In this document: in pieces, positions 8,416-16,750 of the stretch
How the letters are laid out: each line of letters starts with the position of its first letter
Position numbering within the stretch: the stretch's first letter is position 1
Made by a program: the position numbers and the translations under genes
From: Sphaerochaeta halotolerans
GTDB taxonomy: Bacteria > Spirochaetota > Spirochaetia > Sphaerochaetales > Sphaerochaetaceae
Direction of reading: 5' to 3'
Assembly (NCBI RefSeq): GCF_003429665.1
Contig: NZ_QUWK01000016.1
Location: 1 to 47,184 of the forward strand
Length of the DNA: 47,184 nt
The notes under the pieces: model-generated
The model's database searches: none
Told to the model about the DNA's origin: nothing
The model's input: the letters and a program-made list of their open reading frames with translations, nothing else

Positions 8416-8939
8416 AAGTTCTTATTGACACGAACGTTTTGATTTCAGCAGCACTATTTCCCCACAGCACGCCAGCACAGGCTTTCTGGAAAGCCAATAC
8501 GTATCCATTCAAAGCTGTTATCTGCGAGCAAAACCTTGACGAGATGAAGCGTATTTTCACGAGGAAATTTCCTGATAAGCTTCCAGCCCTAGAGTCATTC
8601 ATCTATAACTCTCTACTTTCAATTGAAATAGTTGATACCCCCGAAAGACCTGTAAAAGAGGAAAAGTTGATGCGCGATATGATGGACAGACCTATATTGC
8701 GTAGTGCGGTAGTCTCTGACGTGGATATCATTTTGACAGGAGATAAAGACTTCCTTGAGTCTGGGATCGATCATCCTCGGATGATGACTCCATCGGATTT
8801 TATCCTATGTTCATTCGTCATTCCCCAACGGAGCGAGAGGAAAGGAATCATCATGATGGTTCCTCTCGGGAGCGAGTGCAGGGAAAGCAAGATGAGATAC
8901 CCCGCCCCTTGGGGCGGAAAAGGAGGCAACGCCTCCTGA
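8412..8939 (+). CDS. PIN-domain toxin with repeat-derived C-terminal extension
   Basis: Predicted Mg-dependent ribonuclease of the PIN family. Acidic residues are visible in LIDTNVLISAALF near the start, CEQNLDEMKR near 40, and VDIILTGDKDFLE near 103-115. The normal protein should end near PSDFIL, about residue 135. Here the native stop is lost and translation runs about 40 residues into the 157-bp structured repeat before stopping at 8939. The tail rich in R, E and G is therefore repeat-encoded. The gene overlaps the antitoxin gene by four bases. Whether the extended toxin still works is unknown. Confidence 0.85.
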   Translation: MKVLIDTNVLISAALFPHSTPAQAFWKANTYPFKAVICEQNLDEMKRIFTRKFPDKLPALESFIYNSLLSIEIVDTPERPVKEEKLMRDMMDRPILRSAVVSDVDIILTGDKDFLESGIDHPRMMTPSDFILCSFVIPQRSERKGIIMMVPLGSECRESKMRYPAPWGGKGGNAS

Positions 8940-8976
8940 GTTCAGGGCTTGCCCTGAGGTATTGATACCTTTCATT
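8820..8976 (+). repeat. 157-bp structured repeat, copy A
   Basis: Begins ATTCCCCAACGGAGCGAGAG and ends GGTATTGATACCTTTCATT. It folds into consecutive hairpins: GAGAGGAA/TTCCTCTC, CCGCCCC-TT-GGGGCGG, GGAGGC-AAC-GCCTCC, CAGGGC-TT-GCCCTG and AGGTAT-TG-ATACCT. A same-length copy lies at 46447-46603 with about thirteen differences by eye, and a 29-bp tail copy at 15415-15443. Here it forms the right end of the inserted TA segment. Confidence 0.92.
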
Positions 8977-8979
8977 TAA

Positions 8980-9100
8980 GGGACCTCGGAGTTGCAAATT
9001 CCTCAACCAAGCGGATTACTGGAGCAGGGAACATGAGGAAGGTCCTGGACAACAAGGTGTATATGGGGGACCGGATAATCCAGAATGGACCGGACAGGGA
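8980..9100 (+). repeat. 121-bp direct repeat, right copy
   Basis: Second copy of 7499-7619 with a single mismatch. It starts four bases after the last CATT of the 157-bp repeat and restores the recombinase reading frame. Confidence 0.95.
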
Positions 9101-9584
9101 GCTGATCACCAAGCAGCCTGATTATGCCAAGCCCTATACCAGCTGCTATCTCACCGACGACCATGAGACGATCGTGGACCGGCGGTTGTTCGAGCAAGTG
9201 AAGGCACGGCTTGCATGGGTTGATCAAGAGCGCAAGGCCGGCATCTACCGGAACTCGCAACCGCATTACTTGTATGGATTGGTATACTGCAGCGAGTGTG
9301 GTCTACCGTTCAAGAAAGGTGATGGCCCCGAGTACAAGGGTACCGAGTATGATTATCTGGTGTGCATCTGCAGAAAGCGCAGGGATAGGAAACAGCGCAG
9401 CTGCACCAATCGTTCGATCAGGGTCGATTAGCTTCTGAAGACCCTCTTGGATACTCTCGGATTGCTATGGTACTCTGTTGAGGAATTTGATTCCGATTCC
9501 TTGGTAAACGCGGTCGAAAGGGTTGTCATCAAGCCGGATGGCATTGATGTGGTGATGAAGCATCGCCAGGCGGCGAATAGTTGA
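8980..9584 (+). pseudogene. Serine recombinase remnant, right part
   Basis: Continues the recombinase from the duplicated segment: Recombinase domain, then the zinc-ribbon (YGLVYCSECGLPFKKGDGPE and VCICRKRRDRK) and a C-terminal stretch. An in-frame TAG at 9429-9431 interrupts it. The same frame then continues for about 50 codons (LLKTLLDTLGLLWYSVEEFD onward) to TGA at 9582-9584. The gene is broken by 5' truncation, the insertion and this stop. Confidence 0.8.
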
Positions 9585-9859
9585 CCGTTATGGTTGTAAT
9601 CAAGAATATTATGCACAGAATTCACTTTGAGGGGAAGGTTTTGACACTGTTGAACCAATCGCTTTTCGTGTATAATGCGGTATGTTCTTATGTAATGGAC
9701 CCCGATGTCAATGTCCATCACAGTAGATTCACGGTAAAACGCGATGATTGCTTCAATACGGCTGGTTGTTGAACAGATCTAAGATATTTTGATAGTAATT
9801 TATTGTCTGTTGTACTAGATGAATAATGGAATTATTGCTCTCAAGTGAGGGAGAAACAT
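9585..9859. other. Upstream region of the ATPase/nuclease-like pair
   Basis: About 275 bases without a convincing gene. A TTGAAC box followed 15 bases later by TATAAT near 9653-9679 could be a promoter, with suboptimal spacing. The DNA is AT-rich near the ATPase start. Confidence 0.4.
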
Positions 9860-11104
9860 ATGAAACTGAGTATAAAGAACTTCGGACCGATAACTAGCGG
9901 GTTCGTTGAAGAAGAATTCATGGAAATAGCGGATTTCACAATGATAATTGGTCCGCAAGGTTCGGGTAAAAGCACAATAGCAAAAGTATTATCAACAATG
10001 ATGTGGATTGAGAAGGCTCTCGTAAGGGATGATTTTACAGAAAAAGAATTAAAACTTCCCGGTCGCTTTAGGGCTCGCTTCGACTATCATAATATCAAAT
10101 CCTATTTTTCTGATGACTCTACGATGGAATATATCGGTTCCATGTATCACATCACATATGGCGGGGAATCAAAGCTTCATGTAGAGAGAGTGACAAGCTC
10201 TGAACGTACTTCCATCCCAAAAATAATGTATGTCCCTTCAGAGCGGAATTTTATCAGCGTGCTTCCTAAACCGAGTCTGATAAGTGAGCTCCCAGAGTCA
10301 TTTGCATCGTTTTTAGATGAATATGATCAAGCAAGAAAGGATTTGAAGGGAGATCTTGAATTGCCCATCGACGACGTATTTTTCTCTTATGATAGACTGA
10401 ATGATATATCGTGGGTGAAGAGGCACAATAATAGAACAAGACTTTCCCAAGCCGCCAGCGGATTTCAGTCACTGATCCCATTATTCCTAGTAAGCACTAA
10501 TCTGGCAAAACAGTTTACATCAAAGAAGGAATCTTTAGAAAAGGATATTACAGCTAGTATAGTAGCTAACGGAGGCTTGTCGAATGAGGATCTGACGAGA
10601 ATCCGTAATGAGATACAGGAACTTCTTGCGAAAAAGCCAAATGACACCAGACTGATTAATATGGTCAATAGTCTCTTAGCTTCACGGATCCCTTCGTATT
10701 TCATCAACATCGTGGAAGAGCCGGAGCAAAATCTCTTTCCTGACACGCAGATCAGGATGTTGTTCTCTTTGCTGTCCTATAGGAATCTCAATGAGAAGAA
10801 TAAGCTTATCGTCACAACGCATAGCCCGTATCTGCTGAATGCAGTTTCCCTCGCAGTTGCTTCGAAAAATGTGTATGGCAAGCAGAACCTATCCTTGAAT
10901 TCACGAAGAGAATTAGAGAGCATTGTTCCTAAAGAAGCTGCTATAGCCTCTGAACAATTGCGTATATATAAAACTGACGATAAGGGCAAAATCTCGTTAT
11001 TGGAGAATATTGATGGGATTCCATCGGATGAGAACTATCTAAATGATATCCTTGGGAATTTCAACGATGATTTCGGACGTATCCTGGAAATGGGTGACGA
11101 ATAG
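9860..11104 (+). CDS. ABC-type AAA ATPase (AAA_21/OLD-like), candidate defence gene
   Basis: Cytoplasmic ATPase of the SMC/OLD-like class found in many phage-defence operons. The 414-residue protein has Walker A GPQGSGKST at 31-39, an ABC signature-like QAASGFQSL, a Walker B region FINIVEEPEQNLFP and an H-loop-like IVTTHSPYLLNAV. There is no Toprim domain at the C terminus, unlike OLD nucleases. ATG 9860 follows GAGGGA at good spacing, better than 9845. It abuts the next gene (TAG then ATG), so the two are surely co-transcribed. By analogy with ATPase/nuclease pairs it could sense phage and gate the partner; this is inference. Confidence 0.78.
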   Translation: MKLSIKNFGPITSGFVEEEFMEIADFTMIIGPQGSGKSTIAKVLSTMMWIEKALVRDDFTEKELKLPGRFRARFDYHNIKSYFSDDSTMEYIGSMYHITYGGESKLHVERVTSSERTSIPKIMYVPSERNFISVLPKPSLISELPESFASFLDEYDQARKDLKGDLELPIDDVFFSYDRLNDISWVKRHNNRTRLSQAASGFQSLIPLFLVSTNLAKQFTSKKESLEKDITASIVANGGLSNEDLTRIRNEIQELLAKKPNDTRLINMVNSLLASRIPSYFINIVEEPEQNLFPDTQIRMLFSLLSYRNLNEKNKLIVTTHSPYLLNAVSLAVASKNVYGKQNLSLNSRRELESIVPKEAAIASEQLRIYKTDDKGKISLLENIDGIPSDENYLNDILGNFNDDFGRILEMGDE

Positions 11105-11638
11105 ATGCCAGGGATTAATTTTTTTGAATACGCTCGAGATGAGGATATTGTAGAAGGGATTTCTTCTTTTGGCATATGTGATGACCCCGGTGAACTCCCT
11201 GCTTTCATTTCGCATAATAGAGACAACCATACTTGGGTCGCTACGGTATCAAACCCTGGGCGGAAGCGGATACAATTCTTGCCTGTCGATAAACACATTC
11301 CTTTGAAACGTCAAGATGGAAGAACAGATTCAAAGCGGTGCGACGCGATGCTTTTGACATATCCAGTACATACTAGGGAAACAATCGTATTCATCGAATT
11401 GAAAGATGTTAAACAGTCGGCTTGGGAAGCGGCAAGGAGACATGCAATCGACCAATTAAAAGAAACGATAGAATTTTTTTTAGAGTACCACCAACTGGTT
11501 TCCTATAAGAAGCGTCTTGCATATGTTGCGAACAGGAGGCATCCACATGCAAACAGGGCGTATACAAGTGACATACAAAAATTCCGGAGTGATTACCGGA
11601 TCACGCTAAAATTTTCTGCAGAAATAGTCTTCGAATAA
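11105..11638 (+). CDS. Small PD-(D/E)XK-like protein, probable ATPase partner
   Basis: A 177-residue protein I cannot assign to a named family. The segment C79-D80-AMLLTYPVHTRETIVFIE98-L-K100 has the spacing of a PD-(D/E)XK nuclease core (D, then ExK on the next strand). It is followed by a helix with Q117 (AIDQLKETIEFFLE), like the glutamine helix of RecB-type nucleases. No membrane segment is seen. The start codon lies directly after the ATPase stop, so the two form an operon. Role as the effector nuclease of a two-gene defence system is inferred. Confidence 0.62.
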   Translation: MPGINFFEYARDEDIVEGISSFGICDDPGELPAFISHNRDNHTWVATVSNPGRKRIQFLPVDKHIPLKRQDGRTDSKRCDAMLLTYPVHTRETIVFIELKDVKQSAWEAARRHAIDQLKETIEFFLEYHQLVSYKKRLAYVANRRHPHANRAYTSDIQKFRSDYRITLKFSAEIVFE

Positions 11639-11641
11639 CAT

Positions 11642-11755
11642 ATGAGCGTCAAGGATTTATTAAGAATAGACATGTCTCCTAATTTTACCGTCGTAAAAGG
11701 AGGAACCCCTCATTCAGCAATACATAGTGTGTATGGTCTTCCCGCGTTCCATTGA
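11642..11755 (+). CDS. Possible small ORF downstream of the nuclease-like gene
   Basis: A 37-codon frame starts four bases after the stop of the preceding gene and reads MSVKDLLRIDMSPNFTVVKG, then GTPHSAIHSVYGLPAFH. Position fits a third operon gene, but it is very short and has no clear ribosome-binding site. It may be the truncated start of a larger protein. Confidence 0.35.
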   Translation: MSVKDLLRIDMSPNFTVVKGGTPHSAIHSVYGLPAFH

Positions 11756-11860
11756 TGCTCAAATTTTATCTTTTTTATAGGTAGGAGAGAGGAAGTTGGG
11801 TTATAGCCTATTCTGTAATGAGAGAATCTGGAATATGTTCTGAAGGAAAAAATCATCTTC

Positions 11861-14158
11861 TTACATTCCATCCTCATCAAATTCCACTTCTGCTTCAGCT
11901 TTCTCATGAATTTCAATCCTGGCATGGATGTCAACTTCATTGACAAACCAGTTGTTTGCACGACAAAGCTGCATGAATTCAGCAATTCGGTTCACTCCCG
12001 TGATTTCATGTAGCGTAATCACAACACCAAAATGTAATCCTTTACCTGACTTGGTTTCCAAACGTTCCTTGGTCTTGATGTTGATACCCCAATTGGGTGA
12101 CGATTCACTAAGCCGTATTCTGGGACGGTTTCGGGTCTTTTTCTCTTCGTAAATATGTTTCACAGTATCCCATTTCCGGTAATCGCGCCGTACCTCCTTT
12201 TCAAATAATCTATGGGCTTCGTCGTCTCCCTGAGCATTATCGTTAATTGCCTTGATCTTACCCTTTTTGTTCATTCTTCCCAGATGAATGTCCATTTCGG
12301 TATCGGTATAGTCAACTCCCTGAGAACGAGAACATTTTGGGAAATAACAGAGAGTGGCTTTCGCAATATAGGGAAACTGGCCTTTGCAAAGGGGAACTGG
12401 AATGGTATATGCATAGGTATCATATGCTTCCACCACCCCGTGTACTACAAAGCGTATTTCTTCATTTGGAGATGTCAAAATATCCTGTATCTTGGTTGGG
12501 ACAACTCCGAAACCTATCAGATTCCTTTTGTTGGAATCGACCTTCCAGCCTGCGGCAGAATCAAGTAGTAATGCTTTGGCAATCTCTCTAGGAAATCCCA
12601 TTACATATATAAGATATGCCAGTTTTCGGGTGATCCAAGGAGCTGCAAACGAAGTACCCAATTCCTTTACCCTTCCTCGGTTGGAGTATACGATCATGCC
12701 ATCTTGGTTGTCTCCACCAAATACGGCGACATCTGGTTTGTTGAAAAAATGTAATGCAGGTCCCTTGCGTGCATATTCCACAGGATCCCCTGCCAGGGTT
12801 ACTGCATTAACAACGACAGAGTTGACGGAATCGGCAGGAGAACCGATTCTTGGACGATCTATATGACGATTTCTATTATTTGTGCCGGCTACTACGAAAA
12901 TGATGTCATACAAGAATTGGAGCTCATCAAGGAGTGCTGCTTCAGGAGAGATGAAATTCTGGTCGGTTTCCAAAGGTGATCCGAGGGATATGTTCCACAC
13001 CTTAATATCTCTGTTCGTTTCTACGATAGAACGTATTGCATTCATCAGATATGCAGAACTGTTTCGTGCATGCTTGGCAACGCCAAAATGACGGACACGA
13101 AAACGTCCACATCCATCATCAAGATGCTCATTGAGAGTAGGTCCATCGACAAGAATGGATGAGACAGCAGTTCCGTGCGCGTAATCCTCGTCTTCAATAA
13201 GGTCAGGGGATATCATGCAGTGATACTCCACCCATGAAGAGAAATATGAGGATTGGTCGAAGAGCGTGTCGATGACGCCAATTACTGGTTCATTTGTAGG
13301 TTCAGGGATAGAAAATTCTGATGAAAGAGGTCTTGTCCCATCAAGAGAACGTGCATCAATTCTTCCAAAATCAGAGACTGTCATGGCAACAAGGTACGGG
13401 GCTTTGCCAATAATCTTATGATACTGTTCGGGAGTTACCATCCAGGTAAGATCATCCAGGATTCTGATGGTTTCTTGTTGTAATCCGAGATTCTTAAGGA
13501 TTTCTTCTCGCTTTAAACCGGTATCGTAAAGCGTAATGATCTGACTCCCTGAAATGGGAATATTTCGTTCTTCAACGTTAAAGAAATCAATGTACCAAGC
13601 ATCTTTCATAATCTGACAAAATGCAGACTTACTCAATCCATGTGCAGTTATTGCACGTTCTTTCTGGGTTTTCCAGGAAATCTCTTCCCTTGAAAGTTTT
13701 CTCTTGAGCTTTTGTTTGTTATTGTTCAGGATATCCATCTCTTCAGCAGTGATTGTGTTGTTGAATTCCTCTGCTAGTAATTGGGAAACTTCCAGAAGTT
13801 TTTCCAAACCTTGCTCGATGGCGTGAATATTCACACAATGTGTAATGATGTGTTTGGGGGGAGTGGTGTCGGTAAATTTAGCACCTACAATAGTCCTAAT
13901 GGGTGATTCCGACCCATTGGAAAGAATTTTGCCCATCCTATTGCTTTTTGCTACGATATCTTTGTAATAGATAGAGACGAGCGGTTTGAATGGACTGTGG
14001 CTTTCTCTCCAATAGCGGTGCACCGCTTCAAGAGACTGAGTCAGTCTCCTAATATCTGAGACGGTGACGCTACTTCTTGCAGGGAGCGTAGCAGGTCCTG
14101 GACGGCTCGGGTTGGGAGCGTGATTGAATGTTCCTTTTAGTTCCAGGATTTTGTTCAT
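11861..14158 (-). CDS. ietS: S8 subtilase, IetS-type antiphage protease
   Basis: A 765-residue cytoplasmic serine protease without a signal peptide. The subtilisin triad is clear: D297 in VIGVIDTLFD, H328 in DYAHGTAVSS and S503 in GTSFAAP, with an oxyanion-type asparagine near 427 (VVAGTNN). A long N-terminal region (1-285) precedes the protease, and about 200 residues follow it. The start overlaps the stop of the AAA ATPase gene by four bases (ATGA), indicating a coupled operon. An AAA ATPase plus subtilase pair is the composition of the known IetAS antiphage system. Assignment rests on domains and order, not on alignment. Confidence 0.83.
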   Translation of the reverse strand: MNKILELKGTFNHAPNPSRPGPATLPARSSVTVSDIRRLTQSLEAVHRYWRESHSPFKPLVSIYYKDIVAKSNRMGKILSNGSESPIRTIVGAKFTDTTPPKHIITHCVNIHAIEQGLEKLLEVSQLLAEEFNNTITAEEMDILNNNKQKLKRKLSREEISWKTQKERAITAHGLSKSAFCQIMKDAWYIDFFNVEERNIPISGSQIITLYDTGLKREEILKNLGLQQETIRILDDLTWMVTPEQYHKIIGKAPYLVAMTVSDFGRIDARSLDGTRPLSSEFSIPEPTNEPVIGVIDTLFDQSSYFSSWVEYHCMISPDLIEDEDYAHGTAVSSILVDGPTLNEHLDDGCGRFRVRHFGVAKHARNSSAYLMNAIRSIVETNRDIKVWNISLGSPLETDQNFISPEAALLDELQFLYDIIFVVAGTNNRNRHIDRPRIGSPADSVNSVVVNAVTLAGDPVEYARKGPALHFFNKPDVAVFGGDNQDGMIVYSNRGRVKELGTSFAAPWITRKLAYLIYVMGFPREIAKALLLDSAAGWKVDSNKRNLIGFGVVPTKIQDILTSPNEEIRFVVHGVVEAYDTYAYTIPVPLCKGQFPYIAKATLCYFPKCSRSQGVDYTDTEMDIHLGRMNKKGKIKAINDNAQGDDEAHRLFEKEVRRDYRKWDTVKHIYEEKKTRNRPRIRLSESSPNWGINIKTKERLETKSGKGLHFGVVITLHEITGVNRIAEFMQLCRANNWFVNEVDIHARIEIHEKAEAEVEFDEDGM

Positions 14159-15198
14159 TGTGTAACTCCCAGCAGTTCTCGTGATACTTGGCTCTTCGAA
14201 ACTTTTGTAAGGATTTCGATATCACGTACAGAAAATCCCATCATTTTGAGCTCTTTATAATCTCCTGCAAATCCTGGTTTTACCTGTTTAAATAATCGTG
14301 CAAGATAGTCGAAATCCTCATGGGGGTTGCTAAATGCTATGGCAGTTTTAATGAGATTCTTCAATTCACCGGGATAGGGAAGAGGGTCCATCAGTGCAAT
14401 GATTTTCCTGAACAGCCGAACATTTCTTCCTTTAAACCTGAATTGCTGTAAGAGATCCTCAAGAATAGTTTCTGCGATTTCCCTCAGGTCCTTATCTGTG
14501 TAACGAGCAAAATCAATTACTTTGTCAAATCGACGGATGAGAGCCTTGTCAAATGATTCATACAAATTTGTCGTTGCTAGTAATACGATTCGACTGCTAA
14601 GATTATCAAGTCCTTTCAACACAGCGGATGTAGCCCTGCCCATCTCTCGCAAATCACGTACACTCGTTCTATCAAGAGCAATTGAATCCAGTTCATCGAA
14701 GAGGATAATGATTTGTTCCGGATAGGGAACATTATTTATTTCAGCAAACAGCTCTGCAATATTTTTCGAAGTTTGTCCCATCTTGCTGTCTACAAGCAAA
14801 TCAAAATCTACTACAAAGAGTTGTCGGTTTAGAATTCGGGCAAGCTGCTTTGCACTTTCAGTTTTCCCGGTGCCGGGAGCCCCTTGAAATAAAAACTTAT
14901 TAACCCCTGCGCCATAGCTGACAGCATTGACAATGCCCATCAGTTCATCCTTTATGCATTCTGGGAGTGGTAGCGTAGTAGGTGGACATTCGATTTTTCT
15001 AAGATAGTCCAATTTCCCATTCAGTACTTGTGGTACAAATGTATTCTTGTCAGATAATAATGCCATGATATAGTCACCAAGTTCACTATCGTTGTTCCTA
15101 TTGAAATCAACTGCTATCGCATATGCTTCATCACGGAAAGCTCCGTCATTTCTTTCGATATAATACTTTATTAGGTTTATTACATTTTTCTTTTTCAT
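14155..15198 (-). CDS. ietA: AAA+ ATPase, IetA-type antiphage protein
   Basis: A 347-residue AAA+ ATPase with Walker A GAPGTGKT (106-113), Walker B IIILFDELD (163-171), sensor 1 ATTN (208-211) and an arginine-finger region LIRRFD (220-225). The C-terminal segment FSVRDIEILTKVSKSQVSRE resembles a helix-turn-helix. It is the first gene of the two-gene operon with the subtilase and presumably recognises infection and activates or feeds the protease. The start is supported by AGGAA upstream. The region 15199-15414 before it is AT-rich and holds no gene; the promoter must lie there. Confidence 0.83.
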   Translation of the reverse strand: MKKKNVINLIKYYIERNDGAFRDEAYAIAVDFNRNNDSELGDYIMALLSDKNTFVPQVLNGKLDYLRKIECPPTTLPLPECIKDELMGIVNAVSYGAGVNKFLFQGAPGTGKTESAKQLARILNRQLFVVDFDLLVDSKMGQTSKNIAELFAEINNVPYPEQIIILFDELDSIALDRTSVRDLREMGRATSAVLKGLDNLSSRIVLLATTNLYESFDKALIRRFDKVIDFARYTDKDLREIAETILEDLLQQFRFKGRNVRLFRKIIALMDPLPYPGELKNLIKTAIAFSNPHEDFDYLARLFKQVKPGFAGDYKELKMMGFSVRDIEILTKVSKSQVSRELLGVTQ

Positions 15199-15414
15199 TG
15201 TATCTATTCCTGCTTATATGAACTCTTTATCTATGGACAGATGCACATGTTTTTGGGACACATATATAAAACAACAACTACTACTATACACATAATTATA
15301 TGTTCGTGCAAGTTGAAACTTGGAGCAACGGAAGAAGCCTCTAACATGTATTGTAGAGAAATTCAAGAAGCTTCACATGTTGCTACGCGGTAAAGGAAGC
15401 CTTTTTCACGTCGT

Positions 15415-15443
15415 AATGGAAGGTATCAATACCTCAGGGCAAG
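15415..15443 (-). repeat. 157-bp repeat, 29-bp tail copy (C)
   Basis: On the minus strand this matches the last 29 bases of the structured repeat (CTTGCCCTGAGGTATTGATA onwards to CATT) with one difference. It includes the AGGTAT-TG-ATACCT hairpin. It provides the stop codon of the truncated GNAT gene. Confidence 0.85.
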
Positions 15444-15719
15444 AGTTCGTGTGAGATGGAGACTTAGTTGTTTCTCTTGGGAGTCGAGGAGAATCTCCTG
15501 CTCGATTCTCTGGAGGATTGCTTCTTCGCTGTAGTATGCGTCATCACGTAGCGGCTCCCACGGAGAAAGAAACGTTCTATTCTTCAGGAGGAATGCTTGG
15601 AGTCCTTTCAATTCAGAGATGGCAACGGTTTTCAGATACAATCGTTCTGTTGAGAAGTACTTCATGAATTTCTTATAGGCTGGATTCAGGACCATGGTAA
15701 CCCAAGGTGCTACGCCCAT
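15426..15719 (-). pseudogene. GNAT acetyltransferase, truncated by repeat tail
   Basis: The frame encodes a RimJ/GNAT-type N terminus (YFSTERLYLKTVAISELKGL, then NRTFLSPWEPLRDDAYYSEE) and then stops inside the repeat tail with LALRY. The acetyl-CoA-binding half is missing. The start could be the ATG at 15719, which overlaps the hydE stop by ten bases, or the ATG at 15665 just before the family-like segment. It follows hydE in the same direction. Confidence 0.65.
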
Positions 15720-16750
15720 CCAGGGAGCAGAGAGTCACATCTTCCATAATCAATGGAGAGACCTACACGCCTTGCCAGCTGTTCCAAGCTCTTCTTATTC
15801 TCTGTTTTGGACTGTTTATTGGGATAAATGACATACTGGTTCTTGTAGCATTGAGGGGTGAAATTGGGCATGATCACATTTGCACCAGCCTGAAGGCCCT
15901 CCTTACGGTAATCTCGCTGTAAGCTTCCAAGGGCCGTTGTTGCCGGCATCCATGGATACTTGGTAACTATACGGGTCAAGGCAATGGTATTGAGGGTAAG
16001 GTTCAAATCCCCTCTCTTTGCTTTTGCCAACGGTGTTTGCGGGTGGGGAATGAACGGACCGATCCCAATCATGGCAAACTGTTTTTCAGCGAAGAACTGG
16101 ATATCGCGGGCGATTGTGGAGATCGACTGTCCTGGCAATCCTACCATTATGCCACTGCCTACCTGATAACCCAACGTTTCGAGCTGCTCAAGACACTCCA
16201 TTCTCGATGAGAGGGCACGATCTGTATGGAGGGAACGATAGAGTTCATCATCGGTGCTTTCAATACGGAGCAGGTATCGGTCGGCACCGGCTTGTTTCCA
16301 TGCTAGGTAGTCCTCCCAGGGGCGCTCTCCAAGCGAGAGCGTTACGGCAACAGGGAACTCCTGCTTTATCTGGCTGATCAACTGAGCAATTGCCTGGGAA
16401 GAACATCCATTCTCTCCCGACTGCAATACTACCGTCCTGAACCCTTGTTTGGCGGCCAATCGTACGCTTTGCATCACTTCATCATCACGCATGGTATAGC
16501 GGGAAGCTTCTCTGTTGTATCGGTTGAGACCGCAATAGCGACATGAGTTCTTGCAGACACTGGAGATCTCAACAAGTGCCCGTAAGGCAATGCGTTCCTG
16601 GCAATAGGTGTTTCTCACTATACATGCTGTTGCATGCAGGTAGCCCATTTCATCGGGATCACAAAGAGAGAGGAGGATTTTCAGGTCCTCTCTCGCAGGG
16701 AAATCCTCTCGAATGCGATCTAGTGCATCACGAATACCTGCTCGTATCAT
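15710..16750 (-). CDS. hydE: [FeFe]-hydrogenase maturase HydE (radical SAM)
   Basis: Radical SAM enzyme that helps build the diiron part of the H-cluster. The cluster motif is C66-KNS-C70-RY-C73 (CxxxCxxC). The remainder shows the expected GENG, SLGE and GLPGQ segments of the TIM barrel. At 346 residues the length is normal. Its start overlaps the hydF stop by four bases. The last gene of the regulator-hydG-hydF-hydE operon, it is followed by a truncated GNAT gene. Confidence 0.93.
   Translation of the reverse strand: MIRAGIRDALDRIREDFPAREDLKILLSLCDPDEMGYLHATACIVRNTYCQERIALRALVEISSVCKNSCRYCGLNRYNREASRYTMRDDEVMQSVRLAAKQGFRTVVLQSGENGCSSQAIAQLISQIKQEFPVAVTLSLGERPWEDYLAWKQAGADRYLLRIESTDDELYRSLHTDRALSSRMECLEQLETLGYQVGSGIMVGLPGQSISTIARDIQFFAEKQFAMIGIGPFIPHPQTPLAKAKRGDLNLTLNTIALTRIVTKYPWMPATTALGSLQRDYRKEGLQAGANVIMPNFTPQCYKNQYVIYPNKQSKTENKKSLEQLARRVGLSIDYGRCDSLLPGWA

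Larger units (their letters stand above)
7620..8979. mobile_element. Inserted segment with TA module inside the recombinase gene
   Basis: This 1.36-kb block interrupts the recombinase reading frame and is flanked by the 121-bp direct repeat. It holds an NhaC C-terminal fragment, an AbrB-type antitoxin, a PIN toxin and, at its right end, a full 157-bp structured repeat. It contains no transposase and no obvious terminal inverted repeats. It could have entered by non-autonomous transposition with a long duplication or by recombination between two recombinase copies. Confidence 0.6.

Noticed and set aside
8820-8976. Integron attC site
   Set aside because: The serial hairpins recall folded recombination sites, but I do not see the paired conserved core sites or an integron integrase.
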